Program-made: the position numbers and the translations under genes
From: Verrucomicrobiota bacterium
GTDB taxonomy: Bacteria; Verrucomicrobiota; Verrucomicrobiia; Palsa-1439
Direction: 5' to 3'
DNA: 64,000 nt
Assembly: GCA_003164675.1 (NCBI GenBank)
Contig: PLTX01000060.1
Span: 1-64,000, forward strand
Part shown: piece by piece, positions 1-9,285 of the stretch
Position numbering within the stretch: the first letter of the stretch is position 1
Layout of the letters: every line of letters begins with the position of its first letter
Notes under the pieces: model-generated
Seen by the model: only the letters and a program-made list of their open reading frames with translations
What the model was told of the DNA's origin: nothing
Databases searched by the model: none

Positions 1-7
1 TGTCCAG

Positions 8-346
8 TCAACGGGTGCAGGTCACGCCGATTACGAGAAGCCGTAATCGCTTAAGACGTATACAACTCAAAAGGCAGAACAAATAATACACAATAAGCGC
101 AAACGTATTGTACACGAGCTTTGCCGACCAATCCCCGGGCACGCCCGCCAGGAAAATCCCTAGATAAGTTACTCCTGAAAGTATCAGCACAAACCTCATC
201 GCGAATAGCGCAACAAGTGCCCTGAGAATTACAGACAGTATTCTCACAGCCCGCGTCAGCTTGACAGAGACAGAAATGACCGGGGGCGGCGACTGTTTGG
301 TTGGCTCCATCCCACCAAAAACGTTGGTTGTTGTACCCGTAGCCAC
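8..346 (-). CDS. Small integral membrane protein of unknown function
   Basis: A 112-residue protein read from a GTG start. The start is supported by a good Shine-Dalgarno (AGGAGAGG) about 8 bases upstream. After a polar N-terminus of about 30 residues there is a long hydrophobic stretch (about residues 33-67, one or two helices) and a second one (about 78-98), then a basic tail. I recognise no family. Base composition is lower in G+C than the neighbouring metabolic genes. The gene points away from the lipid-degradation run, so its partner genes, if any, lie left of the window. Existence is fairly secure because of the ribosome binding site; the function is unknown. Confidence 0.6.
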   Translation of the reverse strand: MATGTTTNVFGGMEPTKQSPPPVISVSVKLTRAVRILSVILRALVALFAMRFVLILSGVTYLGIFLAGVPGDWSAKLVYNTFALIVYYLFCLLSCIRLKRLRLLVIGVTCTR

Positions 347-543
347 AAAGCACCTCTCCTTTCTGTTCTCCGTGATTAAACAATCCGGAAGCTAACAAAC
401 ATGAGGGGATAGGGCAAGCCGTGGCGGGCCCTTTTTGTTCAAATTAGGACACTGCCCCGCAATGACGCCCAACGACCCCTTGGCGTGCTCTCAAGGTGCT
501 GATTCATTCCTGTCTCCCGGCACGGGAAAGAAAGGAGACAGAG

Positions 544-864
544 ATGAATCACAGATTGATACGATGGGCCGAGAAAGTCCTGCGGCGGAACGATTGGACA
601 TGCCAGCCCCGAAAGCTTTCGGGGCCAGAACTGCGGCGCCAACACCTGTCTGGATGCGACCGCATGCATTCCCAATTGAGTATTCGGGTCCTTATTGATG
701 CCGATCTCATCAAATTCGACCATGGAAATTCGCCAGGCCCCCGAGAATACTGGCATACAGAGAGAGACACGCTCGACAAGATCGGACCACATAGCCTTGA
801 GATTGTCGGTCAAACCACCTTGCGGCTCATCGAACTCCTTGAGAATCAAGCGGCTGGCCATTGA
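544..864 (+). CDS. Doubtful small ORF with good ribosome binding site
   Basis: A 106-residue ORF whose ATG follows AAAGGAG at 6 bases spacing, the only reason to consider it. The predicted protein is polar, has no signal peptide, membrane helix or recognisable domain. It is interrupted near residues 21-27 by the translated 20-base palindrome at 606-625. It could be a real gene that has taken up a palindromic element, the wreck of a former gene, or chance. An ORF of similar length on the opposite strand (439-861) has no ribosome binding site that I can see. Confidence 0.25.
   Translation: MNHRLIRWAEKVLRRNDWTCQPRKLSGPELRRQHLSGCDRMHSQLSIRVLIDADLIKFDHGNSPGPREYWHTERDTLDKIGPHSLEIVGQTTLRLIELLENQAAGH
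606..625. repeat. Short palindrome, CCCGAA-N4-TTCGGG family, copy 1
   Basis: GCCCC-GAAAGCTTTC-GGGGC is a perfect 20-base inverted repeat. The same design (CCCGAA, four variable bases, TTCGGG) recurs at 36108-36123 and 49646-49665, with GGCC or GGCTGGCC following on the right side in each case. It looks like a dispersed palindromic element rather than a terminator, since no T run follows. Confidence 0.6.
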
Positions 865-955
865 TTCGGCCCACGGCTTGCTCTACCTTTAGCCATGATC
901 GCAGTGAGCATGATGGCTCGCTTCAAGTCGACGGATGGATGAGAGGGACTGCCGC

Positions 956-2938
956 ATGGAGGACAAACTCCAAGTACTTGAAAGCGTGCCAGTTCTGGCC
1001 AGTCTCGGCGAAGAGTTGATGAAATGCCTGGCGGAGCGCGCGGAGTTTATCGCGGTCAAGAAGGGTGACCTCGTGGTGCGCGAGAACGACCCAGGCGACG
1101 CCCTGTACGTGGTCGTTTCGGGCCGGTTGCAGGCCTATACGGGTTTGAAGAGCGGGCGGGATCGGGTTTTCGCCACGTACTGCGATGGTGAATGCTTTGG
1201 TGAGATGCCATTGCTCAGCGGCGAGACGCACTGGGCCAACGTCCGCGCGCTCAATGATTCGATGCTCCTGAAAATCCCGCGCGAGGATTTCGACACGCTT
1301 GTGAATCGCGATCCGCGCGTGGCGGTCAGCTTCAGCCAGCGGATGGGGCATCGGATGAAGGAGCTTCGGGAGGAGAAACATCGCGCGAAATGGAGTACGA
1401 TCATTTCGTTGTACGGCTCGCTTCCCGGGACCGGCAAGACGACGCTGGCGCACAATCTCGTCGCGAGCCTGGCCCACGAAACGGGCGAACCCGTGTTGCT
1501 CCTCGACCTCAGCGGCAAGCAACGCGGGGTGCCGCTGTTGAAGTGCGAGCGGCTTGATTTCCGCAGCGGCCTCGGATTGCAGGACATCGTGGTTCGTTCG
1601 CCGCCGGGGTATGACCGCTTGAACCTCGATCTGGTGGGGGACGAACGGGAGATCCCGTTGATCGCTCCGATCTTCGGCCATCTCGTGAAGCAATACGATT
1701 ACGTCATCTGCGATCTGCCGAACGAGGCGTCCGCGTCGGTGTTTGCCTGCCTCCTGCAGTCGGACAAGGTCTTCGTCATCTCCAAGTATGACGACGAACA
1801 TTTGTACCGGACGCGGTTGTTACTGGAGGATTTTCGCTCGCACGCGACGACGCGCGAACCGGAAGTCCGGGTCATTCTCACGGCCGTCGGCGAGGCCAGC
1901 GCGCCGTATGTCGAGGAGGCCGAACGCAAGGTCGGCCAACCGATCTTGTACCTGCTGCGGTGGATTCCGGTAAGCGAAGTGGTGGAAGCGGTGGATGGCA
2001 CGCCGTACGTGATCCGTCGGCCGATGGGCTCCTACAGTCTTGTCGTGAGGCGCATGGCCCGCGAATTGGGGAACGTGCTGGTCGGTCTGGCGCTGGGCAC
2101 GGGCGGAGCGCGCGGTCTGGCGCACATCGGCGTCATCCGCGTACTGGAACGCGAAGGAATTGCCATCGACGTGGTCGCGGGCAGCTCGATGGGCTCGCTG
2201 ATCGCGGCGGCGTGGGCGGTCGGCAAGTCCGCCGACGAGATGGAGGAGATTGCCAAGCAGATTCGCAGCAAGCGGACGTTCTTGAAGCTGCTCGATCCGA
2301 TGTTCCCCGGCGCGGGCGTCTTCCGCGGGATCAAGGTCTACAACTTTCTCCATTCGATCGTGAACGGGTTGACGTTCGCCGATACGCTCATTCCCCTGAA
2401 GATCGTCGCCAGCGACCTGAACACGCTCGAAGAAGTCGTTTACGAAGAGGGGAGACTCATCGACGCCATTCGCGCCAGCATCACGATTCCCGGCATCTTC
2501 CGGCCCGTGGTCAATGACGGGCACACATTGATTGATGGCGGCATTACCGATCCCGTGCCCGTGCAGGTGCTGGCCCGCGCCGGCGTCTCGAAGATCATTG
2601 CGGTCAACACGATTCCCAACACGGACGAGATGAAACAACGCGAGCGCAGTCGCCATGAGATGTCAACCGCATCCCGGAAGGAACGAAAAGGGGGCTTGCG
2701 CGAAACCGGGCCCTTGGTGGAAACTCCGACCAGCATCATCAATATCTACATGCGCTCGATGCACGCGATGCAGTCGCGGATGGCGGAGATGGCGTGCAAC
2801 AACGCTGACGTGGTGATCCGACCCGTGTCGGGCGGCGGCGCGTGGTACGATTTTTATCATCCCGAGCGCTACATTCGCTGCGGGGAAGAGGCGGCTCAGG
2901 TGGCACTGCCGCAGTTGAAGGAGTTGGTGCGCGCATGA
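956..2938 (+). CDS. cNMP-binding / MinD-like P-loop / patatin phospholipase fusion
   Basis: A 660-residue three-domain protein. Residues about 5-125 are a cyclic-nucleotide-binding (Crp-like) beta-roll with the typical GDALYVVVSGRL and GECFGEMPLLSGE stretches. Residues about 145-375 are a P-loop NTPase of the MinD/CpaE type (SLPGTGKTT near 153; VLLLDLSG; YDYVICDLP). Residues about 380-660 are a patatin-like lipase with oxyanion motif GGARG, nucleophile motif GSSMG (Ser about 410) and catalytic DGG (about 526). ATG 956 is preferred over ATG 935 because GAGAGGG lies 8 bases upstream. The stop overlaps the next start (ATGA). Expected role: hydrolysis of membrane or storage lipid esters, gated by a nucleotide signal. 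Many bacterial patatins carry an N-terminal cNMP domain; the additional MinD-like NTPase between them is what stands out. Confidence 0.9.
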   Translation: MEDKLQVLESVPVLASLGEELMKCLAERAEFIAVKKGDLVVRENDPGDALYVVVSGRLQAYTGLKSGRDRVFATYCDGECFGEMPLLSGETHWANVRALNDSMLLKIPREDFDTLVNRDPRVAVSFSQRMGHRMKELREEKHRAKWSTIISLYGSLPGTGKTTLAHNLVASLAHETGEPVLLLDLSGKQRGVPLLKCERLDFRSGLGLQDIVVRSPPGYDRLNLDLVGDEREIPLIAPIFGHLVKQYDYVICDLPNEASASVFACLLQSDKVFVISKYDDEHLYRTRLLLEDFRSHATTREPEVRVILTAVGEASAPYVEEAERKVGQPILYLLRWIPVSEVVEAVDGTPYVIRRPMGSYSLVVRRMARELGNVLVGLALGTGGARGLAHIGVIRVLEREGIAIDVVAGSSMGSLIAAAWAVGKSADEMEEIAKQIRSKRTFLKLLDPMFPGAGVFRGIKVYNFLHSIVNGLTFADTLIPLKIVASDLNTLEEVVYEEGRLIDAIRASITIPGIFRPVVNDGHTLIDGGITDPVPVQVLARAGVSKIIAVNTIPNTDEMKQRERSRHEMSTASRKERKGGLRETGPLVETPTSIINIYMRSMHAMQSRMAEMACNNADVVIRPVSGGGAWYDFYHPERYIRCGEEAAQVALPQLKELVRA

Positions 2939-4389
2939 ACTGGGATCGCCTGACCGTTCCCGAGCAGCGTCGCATCCAGAACGAAAAGCTTCACCGTTAC
3001 CTGACGGAAGTCATCGCCCCGTTCAGTCCGTACTACAAAAAGCTCTTCGCCGAGCATCAGATCGATCCGCGGCGCATCAAGACGGTCGAAGACCTCCGCC
3101 AACTGCCGTTCACGAGCAAGGCCGACCTGCTACCGACCTCCGAGCAGCCGGAGAAATTCCGCGAGTTCATCATCACACCGGACCTATCGGTGCTCAAACA
3201 CCGTCCGCGGGTGATTGCCGAGACGTTATTGCGCGGTCGGAGCGCGGTCGAGCGCCGTTTCGAGCGCGAGTATCGCCCGATTTTCCTGACGGCCACGACA
3301 GGGCGAAGCTCGTTGCCGGTCGCGTTTGCGTACACCGACCATGATATGCGTAATCTTCGCACATCCGGCGCGCGGCTCATTCAGACGTTCGGCGCGACGA
3401 CGGAGATGCGCGGGGTGAACATGTTTCCCTACGCGCCGCACCTGGCGTTCTGGCAGGTGGTGTTCGCGGGGCTGGAGTTCGGCATGTTGCTGGTGAGTTC
3501 GGGGGGCGGCAAAGTCATGGGCACTGACGGCAACATCAGTCTCATTGAGAAAATCAAACCTGAGGCGCTCATTGGCATCCCGACATTTGTGTATCACGTG
3601 ATTCGCGAAGCGCACGCGCAAGGGCACAAATGGCCGCAGGTAACGAAGCTCGTGCTCGGCGGCGAGAGAAGTCCCCAGGGCATCCGCCGCAAGATGGTCG
3701 GCTTACTGCAGCAAATGGGCGCGGGCGATGTGCGCGTGTGCGGGACGTATGGGTTTACGGAGGGGCGCATGGCGTGGGGCGAATGCCCGCCGCCTCCGGG
3801 CAAATGGAGCGGGTATCACCTGTTCCCCGATCTCGGTATTTTCGAGGTGATCGATCCTGAAACTGGCGACGTGAAGGGCGAAGGAGAACCGGGCGAGTTG
3901 GTGTACACGCCGCTCGATGCGCGGGGGACGGTGGTGATGCGGTATCGGACCGGTGACTACGTGGATGGCGGTGTGACGTGGGAACCTTGTCCGTATTGCG
4001 GGCGCACTGTGCCACGGATCGTTGGCAAGATCGGCCGGGCGTCCAATACGAAGGAACTTCAGTTCGGCAAACTGAAGGGCACGCTGGTGAATTTCGACAA
4101 CCTGCAGCAGATTCTCGACGACACAACCGAGATTGGCGAGTGGCAGTTGGAGATTCGCAAGGCCCACGACGATCCGCACGACGTGGACGAATTGATTTTG
4201 CACCTCGCGCCCGCCAACGGCGCCAACATGGAACAACTCAAAGAGAAAGTCCGTACGCAGTTTCAGACCGAGGTTGAGTTGACCCCCAATCGCATCGAGG
4301 TCCATTCCATCGACGACATGCTCAAACGCATCAAGCTGGAAAGTTCGTTGAAGGAAATCCGTGTTCTGGATACTCGGCCGAAGGAGTAA
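2935..4389 (+). CDS. PaaK-like acyl/aryl-CoA ligase (AMP-binding)
   Basis: A 484-residue adenylate-forming enzyme resembling phenylacetate-CoA ligase. Visible landmarks are the phosphate-binding loop TATTGRSS (about residue 120), the YGFTEGRMAWGE region (about 272) expected to hold the adenylate, and VMRYRTGDYV (about 335) preceding the C-terminal swivel domain. A CPYCG pair near 352 could bind a metal, as in several PaaK relatives. Translation is coupled to the upstream patatin gene: its ATG overlaps that stop codon by four bases, with GAAGGAG upstream. The pairing suggests that the acid released by the lipase is activated to its CoA thioester by this enzyme for the beta-oxidation genes downstream; the true substrate (fatty or aromatic acid) cannot be read from the sequence. 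Confidence 0.85.
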   Translation: MNWDRLTVPEQRRIQNEKLHRYLTEVIAPFSPYYKKLFAEHQIDPRRIKTVEDLRQLPFTSKADLLPTSEQPEKFREFIITPDLSVLKHRPRVIAETLLRGRSAVERRFEREYRPIFLTATTGRSSLPVAFAYTDHDMRNLRTSGARLIQTFGATTEMRGVNMFPYAPHLAFWQVVFAGLEFGMLLVSSGGGKVMGTDGNISLIEKIKPEALIGIPTFVYHVIREAHAQGHKWPQVTKLVLGGERSPQGIRRKMVGLLQQMGAGDVRVCGTYGFTEGRMAWGECPPPPGKWSGYHLFPDLGIFEVIDPETGDVKGEGEPGELVYTPLDARGTVVMRYRTGDYVDGGVTWEPCPYCGRTVPRIVGKIGRASNTKELQFGKLKGTLVNFDNLQQILDDTTEIGEWQLEIRKAHDDPHDVDELILHLAPANGANMEQLKEKVRTQFQTEVELTPNRIEVHSIDDMLKRIKLESSLKEIRVLDTRPKE

Positions 4390-4478
4390 GTCTCGCTAGA
4401 CTGCGCCGGAGTTCGCTCCGCGAATTGCTTTGCTGGGGAGGGCGTGATAGTTTGCGCGTGGCACAGGAGGAGACTTTG

Positions 4479-5258
4479 ATGAGAATGCGGTTTTGCACAT
4501 TGGCAGGGATGGCTTTACTTTTTGGCATGAACACAAACGCGGCACTGCACACGGAGACAGTCGACTACAAGCAGGGCGACACCACGTGTGAGGGGTATCT
4601 CGCTTACGACGACACGGTGAAGGGGGCGCGACCGGGGGTGCTTGTCGTGCACGACTGGATGGGTTGTGATGGCTACGCGAAGATGCGCGCGGACATGCTG
4701 GCGAAACTCGGTTACGTCGCGTTTGCGGCCGACATTTACGGCAAGGGCGTGCGCCCGGCGAACCGCCAGGAAGCTTCGGCGCAGGCGGGCAAGTACAAGG
4801 GCGACCGCGAATTGCTCCGAGCGCGGGTGAACGCCGCGCTGGATACGTTGGAGAAGCAGCCGCAGTGCGATGCGAAGCGGGTGGCCGCCATTGGCTATTG
4901 TTTTGGTGGCACGACGGTTCTGGAACTCGCGCGGAGCGGAGCGGACATTGCCGGTGTCGTGACGTTTCATGGCGGACTGGATACGCCGACACGCGACGCG
5001 AAGAACATCAAGTGCAAGGTGTTGATCTGTCACGGCGCGGACGATCCGTACGTGCCGGCGACCGACGTGACGGCGCTACAGGACGAGTTCCGCAAGGCGG
5101 GCGTGGATTGGCAGATGATTTATTACAGCGGCGCCGTACACGCGTTCACGCGGCCTGACGTGGGCAACGACAATTCGAAAGGCGCGGCCTACAATGAGAA
5201 GGCCGATAAACGGTCGTGGGAAGCGATGAAGGAGTTCTTTGGCGAGATATTCAAGTGA
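4479..5258 (+). CDS. Dienelactone hydrolase family protein, exported
   Basis: A 259-residue alpha/beta hydrolase. The start at 4479 is fixed by CAGGAGGAG 7 bases upstream. The first 20 or so residues form a signal peptide (MRMRF followed by a hydrophobic core ending near NTNAA), so the enzyme is probably periplasmic. The dienelactone hydrolase triad is visible: Cys in GYCFGG (about 140), Asp in ADDPYVP (about 188) and His in GAVHAF (about 220). The family acts on lactones and esters; the natural substrate here is unknown. It lies between the CoA ligase and the thiolase but is separated by about 90 and 160 bases, so it may have its own promoter. Confidence 0.88.
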   Translation: MRMRFCTLAGMALLFGMNTNAALHTETVDYKQGDTTCEGYLAYDDTVKGARPGVLVVHDWMGCDGYAKMRADMLAKLGYVAFAADIYGKGVRPANRQEASAQAGKYKGDRELLRARVNAALDTLEKQPQCDAKRVAAIGYCFGGTTVLELARSGADIAGVVTFHGGLDTPTRDAKNIKCKVLICHGADDPYVPATDVTALQDEFRKAGVDWQMIYYSGAVHAFTRPDVGNDNSKGAAYNEKADKRSWEAMKEFFGEIFK

Positions 5259-5416
5259 GATGAATGCGGCCTGATTGGCATGCTTCCGTTGGATCGCTAT
5301 CTGGTTGGCAGCACACGGGTGACAACCCGCGTTCAGGGTCTGGTTGCGGCAGGAAAGCTGCTTCGCAACGGGCGGCGCGGTGTCCAGGGCGGACGCGCGG
5401 TTAATTTGACTGGAAT

Positions 5417-6658
5417 ATGACGCGGCTGGCCATCATTGCCGGAATACGGACACCGTTCTCGAAAGCGGGGACGGACTTGAAGTCGCTTCCCGCGCAGGAC
5501 CTCGGGCGCATCGTCGTGAGCGAATTGTTGGAGCGTACCGGGGTCGATCCCCACAAGATTTCGCAGGTAATTTTTGGGTGCGTGGCGCAGCCGGCGGAAG
5601 CCGTCAACGTCGCCCGCGTTATCGCCCTGAACGCCGGACTTCCCCAAGAGATCTCCGCCTACACGGTGCACCGGAATTGCGCCAGTGGGTTCGAATCGAT
5701 CACGAGCGCCTACGAGAAAATGGTGGCGGGCCAGGGCGACGTGTTTGTGGTCGGCGGCACCGAGAGCATGTCGAACATTCCGCTGTTGTTTTCGACGGCG
5801 GCGGCAGACAAATTTGCCGCCCTCGCACGGGCGAAATCGTTCCCGAAGAGGCTCGGCGCGATGCTGGCGTTTCGCCCGGGCGATTTCAAGCCGCGCATCG
5901 CCGTGATGCTCGGGCTTACCGATCCGGTCTGCGGACTGAACATGGGACAGACCGCGGAGGTTTTGTATCGCGATTACGGCATTCCGCGCGAGCAGCAGGA
6001 CGCGTTCGCGCTCGAGTCGCACCAAAAGACGGTGAAAGCGCGGGCGAAGCTGGCCGAAGAAATTTGCACGATGTATCTGCCGAACGGCAAGTACGTGGAC
6101 AAGGACAATGGCGTGCGCGAGAACCAGACGATGGAAGCGCTCGCGAAGCTGCGACCCATGTTTGACAAGCATAATGGGACGGTGACCGCGGGCAATTCAT
6201 CGCAGGTCACGGATGGCGCCGTGGCGCTGCTGGTGATGGAGGAGGAGAAAGCGCGGCGGCAGGATTTCACGCCGCTCGGTTACTTGCGGGGTTACGCCTA
6301 TGCTGGCATGGATCCGAAACGCATGGGGCTGGGGCCGGCGTACGCGATTCCGAAAGTGCTGGAAGAATCGCGCGTGCGCTGGAACGACGTACAACTGATT
6401 GAGATCAACGAGGCGTTTGCGGTGCAGGTGCTGGCGGCGGAGCTGGTCTTGCGCAAGGAATTCGCGCTGGAGATCAACCACGATCTGCTCAACGTCAACG
6501 GCGGGGCGATCGCGCTGGGGCACCCGGTCGGGGCGAGCGGGGCGCGGCTGGTGCTCACCTTGTTGAAAGAAATGAAGCGTCGCAACCTGAAGACGGGCAT
6601 CGTGTCGGCCTGTGTGGGCGGAGGGCAGGGCGCCGCGCTGATTCTGGAGCGGGCATGA
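5417..6658 (+). CDS. Acetyl-CoA C-acyltransferase (thiolase, FadA/FadI type)
   Basis: A 413-residue thiolase that cleaves 3-ketoacyl-CoA to acetyl-CoA and a shortened acyl-CoA, the last step of beta-oxidation. The acylated Cys is in HRNCASGFES (about residue 90), the NEAFAVQVL motif is near 327, the His is in GGAIALGHPVGASG (about 360), and the second active-site Cys is in SACVGGGQG near the C-terminus. The length fits the family. Its stop overlaps the start of the downstream hydratase/dehydrogenase gene by four bases (ATGA), so the two subunits of the oxidation complex are translationally coupled. Confidence 0.93.
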   Translation: MTRLAIIAGIRTPFSKAGTDLKSLPAQDLGRIVVSELLERTGVDPHKISQVIFGCVAQPAEAVNVARVIALNAGLPQEISAYTVHRNCASGFESITSAYEKMVAGQGDVFVVGGTESMSNIPLLFSTAAADKFAALARAKSFPKRLGAMLAFRPGDFKPRIAVMLGLTDPVCGLNMGQTAEVLYRDYGIPREQQDAFALESHQKTVKARAKLAEEICTMYLPNGKYVDKDNGVRENQTMEALAKLRPMFDKHNGTVTAGNSSQVTDGAVALLVMEEEKARRQDFTPLGYLRGYAYAGMDPKRMGLGPAYAIPKVLEESRVRWNDVQLIEINEAFAVQVLAAELVLRKEFALEINHDLLNVNGGAIALGHPVGASGARLVLTLLKEMKRRNLKTGIVSACVGGGQGAALILERA

Positions 6659-8694
6659 TCCAATCACCGCGAGTGGAATATGACGCCGAGGGCATCGCCT
6701 GGGTGGTGTTCGACGACCCGGAGTCGAAGGTCAACGTTCTCGGCACCGAACAGATGCAGCAACTCGACGCGGTCCTGGACGAGTTGTACAAACGCAAACC
6801 AAAGGCCGCGGTTTTCATCAGCGCCAAGCCGGGCATCTTCATCGCCGGCGCGGACATCAAGGAGTTGCAGAGAATCCACGATGCAAGTCTTGGCGCAGAC
6901 CTTTCCCGGGCTGGTCACAGAATATTAGCCAAGATCGAGCAACTCGGTGTGCCGACGGTCGCGGCGATCGACGGTGCGTGCTTGGGAGGCGGGTGTGAGC
7001 TCGCGCTGGCGTGTCGTTACCGGGTGGCGGCGGACGGTCCCAAGACCCAGATTGGATTGCCCGAGACACAACTGGGCATCATCCCCGGATGGGGCGGATC
7101 GCAACGTCTCCCGCGCCTGATCGGATTGGGAGCGGCGCTGGACATTATTTGCGCGGGCAAGAGCGTGAGCGCGGACAAGGCGCGGCGCATCGGTCTGGTG
7201 GATGCCGCGGTGCCGAGCGTGGTATTGCGCGAGACAGCGACACGGCTAGCGCTGGGCCAGCAGCGCGCGAAACGGAAGTCCGTGTGGACGCAGAACTGGT
7301 GGCCGATGCGGCGGTTCATATGCCGGGTGGCACGCAAGCGCGTGCTGCTGCGCACCGAAGGCCGGTATCCGGCTCCATTGCGGGCGATTGACGCGATGGA
7401 GGAGGGACTGAGGGGCCCGCTCAATGAAGGTCTGGAGGGCGAGGCGAAGATTTTTGGCGAAGTGAGCGTCACGCCGCAGTGCCGCAACCTGATCCGGCTC
7501 TTTTTCCTGCGCGAGAAGTATTCGAAGCTGGTGTTCAACCCCGAGACGGTAGAACGGACCGGGCCGATCGGCGCGAAAGTGGTGACGCCGGCGGTGGAAA
7601 AAGTGGGCGTACTCGGCGCGGGAGTGATGGGGGCGGGGATTGCACAATGGTGCAGCGCGCGCGGGTTAGTCGTGCGGTTGAAGGACATCAAGCCGGACTT
7701 CGTCGCGGCGGGCATCAAACGCATTGCCGACGTGTATCGCGAGGGCGTCAAGCGGCGGAAGCTGTCCGATCTGGACGCCCAGCACGGGCTGGCGCGGGTG
7801 CATCCGACGACCGATTACACGGGGTTTGGCGATTGCGACCTGGTGATCGAAGCGGTGTTGGAGAAGATCGAGGTCAAGCGGCAGGCGTTCGGTGAGTTGG
7901 CGTCGATATTGCGGAACGATTGCATCCTTGCGTCGAACACGTCGGCGATTCCAATCGACGAACTGGCCGAGGCGAGCGGTCGCCCCAAACGGTTCGTGGG
8001 AATTCATTTTTTCAATCCGGTGCACAAGATGCCGCTGGTGGAGATCGTGCGCGGGACGAAGACGGCGCCCGAGGTTGTCGCGGCGGCGGTGGAATTTGTG
8101 AAACGACTGAAGAAGATTCCGGTGGTCGTGAAAGGCACGCCCGGTTTCCTGGTGAATCGTCTCTTGATGCCCTACTTGAACGAGGCGGGAGTATTGCTCG
8201 GTGAAGGCGAGACCATTGAGTCGATTGACGAAGCGATGCTGGATTTCGGGATGCCGATGGGGCCACTGCGGCTGATCGATGAAGTTGGAATTGACGTCGC
8301 GTATGATGTGGCAGCCGAATTGGGCGAGGCATTCAAGGAACGAATGGCGGTGGCGCGGATTCTTCGGCAGGTGCATGAGCAAGGTTTGAAAGGTCGGAAG
8401 GGCGGGGTGGGATTTTACGTCTACAAGAAGAAGAAAGCGGAGCGGGTGAATCGCCGACTGGCCAAGGTGATCCGTCGGGACACCGAGTCGAGGAATGCCC
8501 GGAAGGAGCCGCGTTCGGCGCGGGACATCCAGAGGCGTTTGCTGGGCGTAATGATCCAGGAAGCCAGACTGTGTCTCAGCGAAGGCGTCGTGGCGTCGGA
8601 GGACGATATCGACGCGGGCATGATTTTCGGCACCGGTTTTCCGCCATTTCGTGGCGGGCTGGTGAGGTACGCACGCGACGTGGGATTGTGGTAA
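6655..8694 (+). CDS. fadB: Enoyl-CoA hydratase / 3-hydroxyacyl-CoA dehydrogenase fusion
   Basis: A 679-residue bifunctional beta-oxidation protein. The N-terminal crotonase domain (about 1-190) has the oxyanion-hole stretch FIAGADIKEL and both catalytic Glu residues (GGGCELALAC and GLPETQLGIIPGWGG). A linker follows, then a Rossmann NAD site VGVLGAGVMGAGIAQW (about 318) and the dehydrogenase signature GIHFFNPVHKMPLVEIVRG (about 445), with two C-terminal dehydrogenase lobes. It performs hydration and oxidation of acyl-CoA intermediates with the upstream thiolase as partner. No acyl-CoA dehydrogenase gene is in the window, so the first step must be encoded elsewhere. Confidence 0.93.
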   Translation: MIQSPRVEYDAEGIAWVVFDDPESKVNVLGTEQMQQLDAVLDELYKRKPKAAVFISAKPGIFIAGADIKELQRIHDASLGADLSRAGHRILAKIEQLGVPTVAAIDGACLGGGCELALACRYRVAADGPKTQIGLPETQLGIIPGWGGSQRLPRLIGLGAALDIICAGKSVSADKARRIGLVDAAVPSVVLRETATRLALGQQRAKRKSVWTQNWWPMRRFICRVARKRVLLRTEGRYPAPLRAIDAMEEGLRGPLNEGLEGEAKIFGEVSVTPQCRNLIRLFFLREKYSKLVFNPETVERTGPIGAKVVTPAVEKVGVLGAGVMGAGIAQWCSARGLVVRLKDIKPDFVAAGIKRIADVYREGVKRRKLSDLDAQHGLARVHPTTDYTGFGDCDLVIEAVLEKIEVKRQAFGELASILRNDCILASNTSAIPIDELAEASGRPKRFVGIHFFNPVHKMPLVEIVRGTKTAPEVVAAAVEFVKRLKKIPVVVKGTPGFLVNRLLMPYLNEAGVLLGEGETIESIDEAMLDFGMPMGPLRLIDEVGIDVAYDVAAELGEAFKERMAVARILRQVHEQGLKGRKGGVGFYVYKKKKAERVNRRLAKVIRRDTESRNARKEPRSARDIQRRLLGVMIQEARLCLSEGVVASEDDIDAGMIFGTGFPPFRGGLVRYARDVGLW

Positions 8695-8704
8695 GATACG
8701 CGGG

Positions 8705-9259
8705 ATGCCATTCGCGTTTCAACAGGGCGAATCACTGACCGGACTGGTGTTGGCGGCCTCGAACGGTCTGCTCGACCCGAATTTTCATCGAACGCTGGTG
8801 TACATCACCGAACACGGCCCGTCGGGCGCGTTGGGGTTGGTGATGAACCGGCCGATCAACAAAACGCTGGGCGAAGTCGCGGAGTCGCCCGAGTTGCCCG
8901 ATGCCTTGCGCGGGGCGCCGGTGTTTCAGGGAGGACCGGTGAGGCCGACCGCATTGCTATTGGCACGGTTCCAGCGAGGAAAGACGGATGAGGAACTGCG
9001 TTGTCAAATCGTCGCCGATCCATTCGAACTGGTGGAACCCCGTGGGCAAGGCTGGGTGCGCGCCTTTGCGGGATATGCCGGATGGGGCGAAGGACAATTG
9101 GAGCGGGAACTGGGCGAGCGCTCGTGGGTGGTGTGCCGTCCGCATACCGCACTGTTGGAGCAACCGGTTCCGCCGGCGATCTGGGAGGCGTTCGTGGGGG
9201 AGGACCAGCGGTGGCGGAAGCTGACAGCGCTCTTGCCGAAGTTCACGGGTCTGAATTGA
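8705..9259 (+). CDS. YqgE/AlgH family protein (UPF0301)
   Basis: A 184-residue protein of the YqgE/AlgH family. Family landmarks are the N-terminal LTGLVLAASNGLLDPNF, the HGPSGALGLVMNRP segment (about residues 37-50), VFQGGPV (about 77) and RAFAGYAGWGEGQLE (about 117). The structure is known from relatives but the biochemical function is not. It starts ten bases after the FadB-type gene and may be read through from it, although conservation of that linkage cannot be judged here. The ribosome binding site is weak. Confidence 0.9.
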   Translation: MPFAFQQGESLTGLVLAASNGLLDPNFHRTLVYITEHGPSGALGLVMNRPINKTLGEVAESPELPDALRGAPVFQGGPVRPTALLLARFQRGKTDEELRCQIVADPFELVEPRGQGWVRAFAGYAGWGEGQLERELGERSWVVCRPHTALLEQPVPPAIWEAFVGEDQRWRKLTALLPKFTGLN

Positions 9260-9285
9260 CTGGTGACGCGCGATCCCTGTTTCGC

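Larger units (their letters stand above)
347..955. other. Mostly gene-less stretch with one palindrome and one doubtful ORF
   Basis: Between the outward-facing membrane-protein gene and the patatin fusion gene there is about 600 bases. It contains a 20-base perfect palindrome (606-625) and competing ORFs on both strands that overlap each other. Only the + ORF beginning at 544 has a convincing ribosome binding site. I see no clear promoter or RNA gene. Confidence 0.5.

Noticed and set aside
5318-5335. Small hairpin CGGGT-GACA-ACCCG before the thiolase gene
   Set aside because: Only five base pairs and no T run; could be chance at this G+C content.
5685-5705. tRNA-like GGGTTCGAATCGAT
   Set aside because: Sits in the thiolase active-site coding sequence; no acceptor stem or anticodon arm around it. 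No tRNA was found anywhere in the window.
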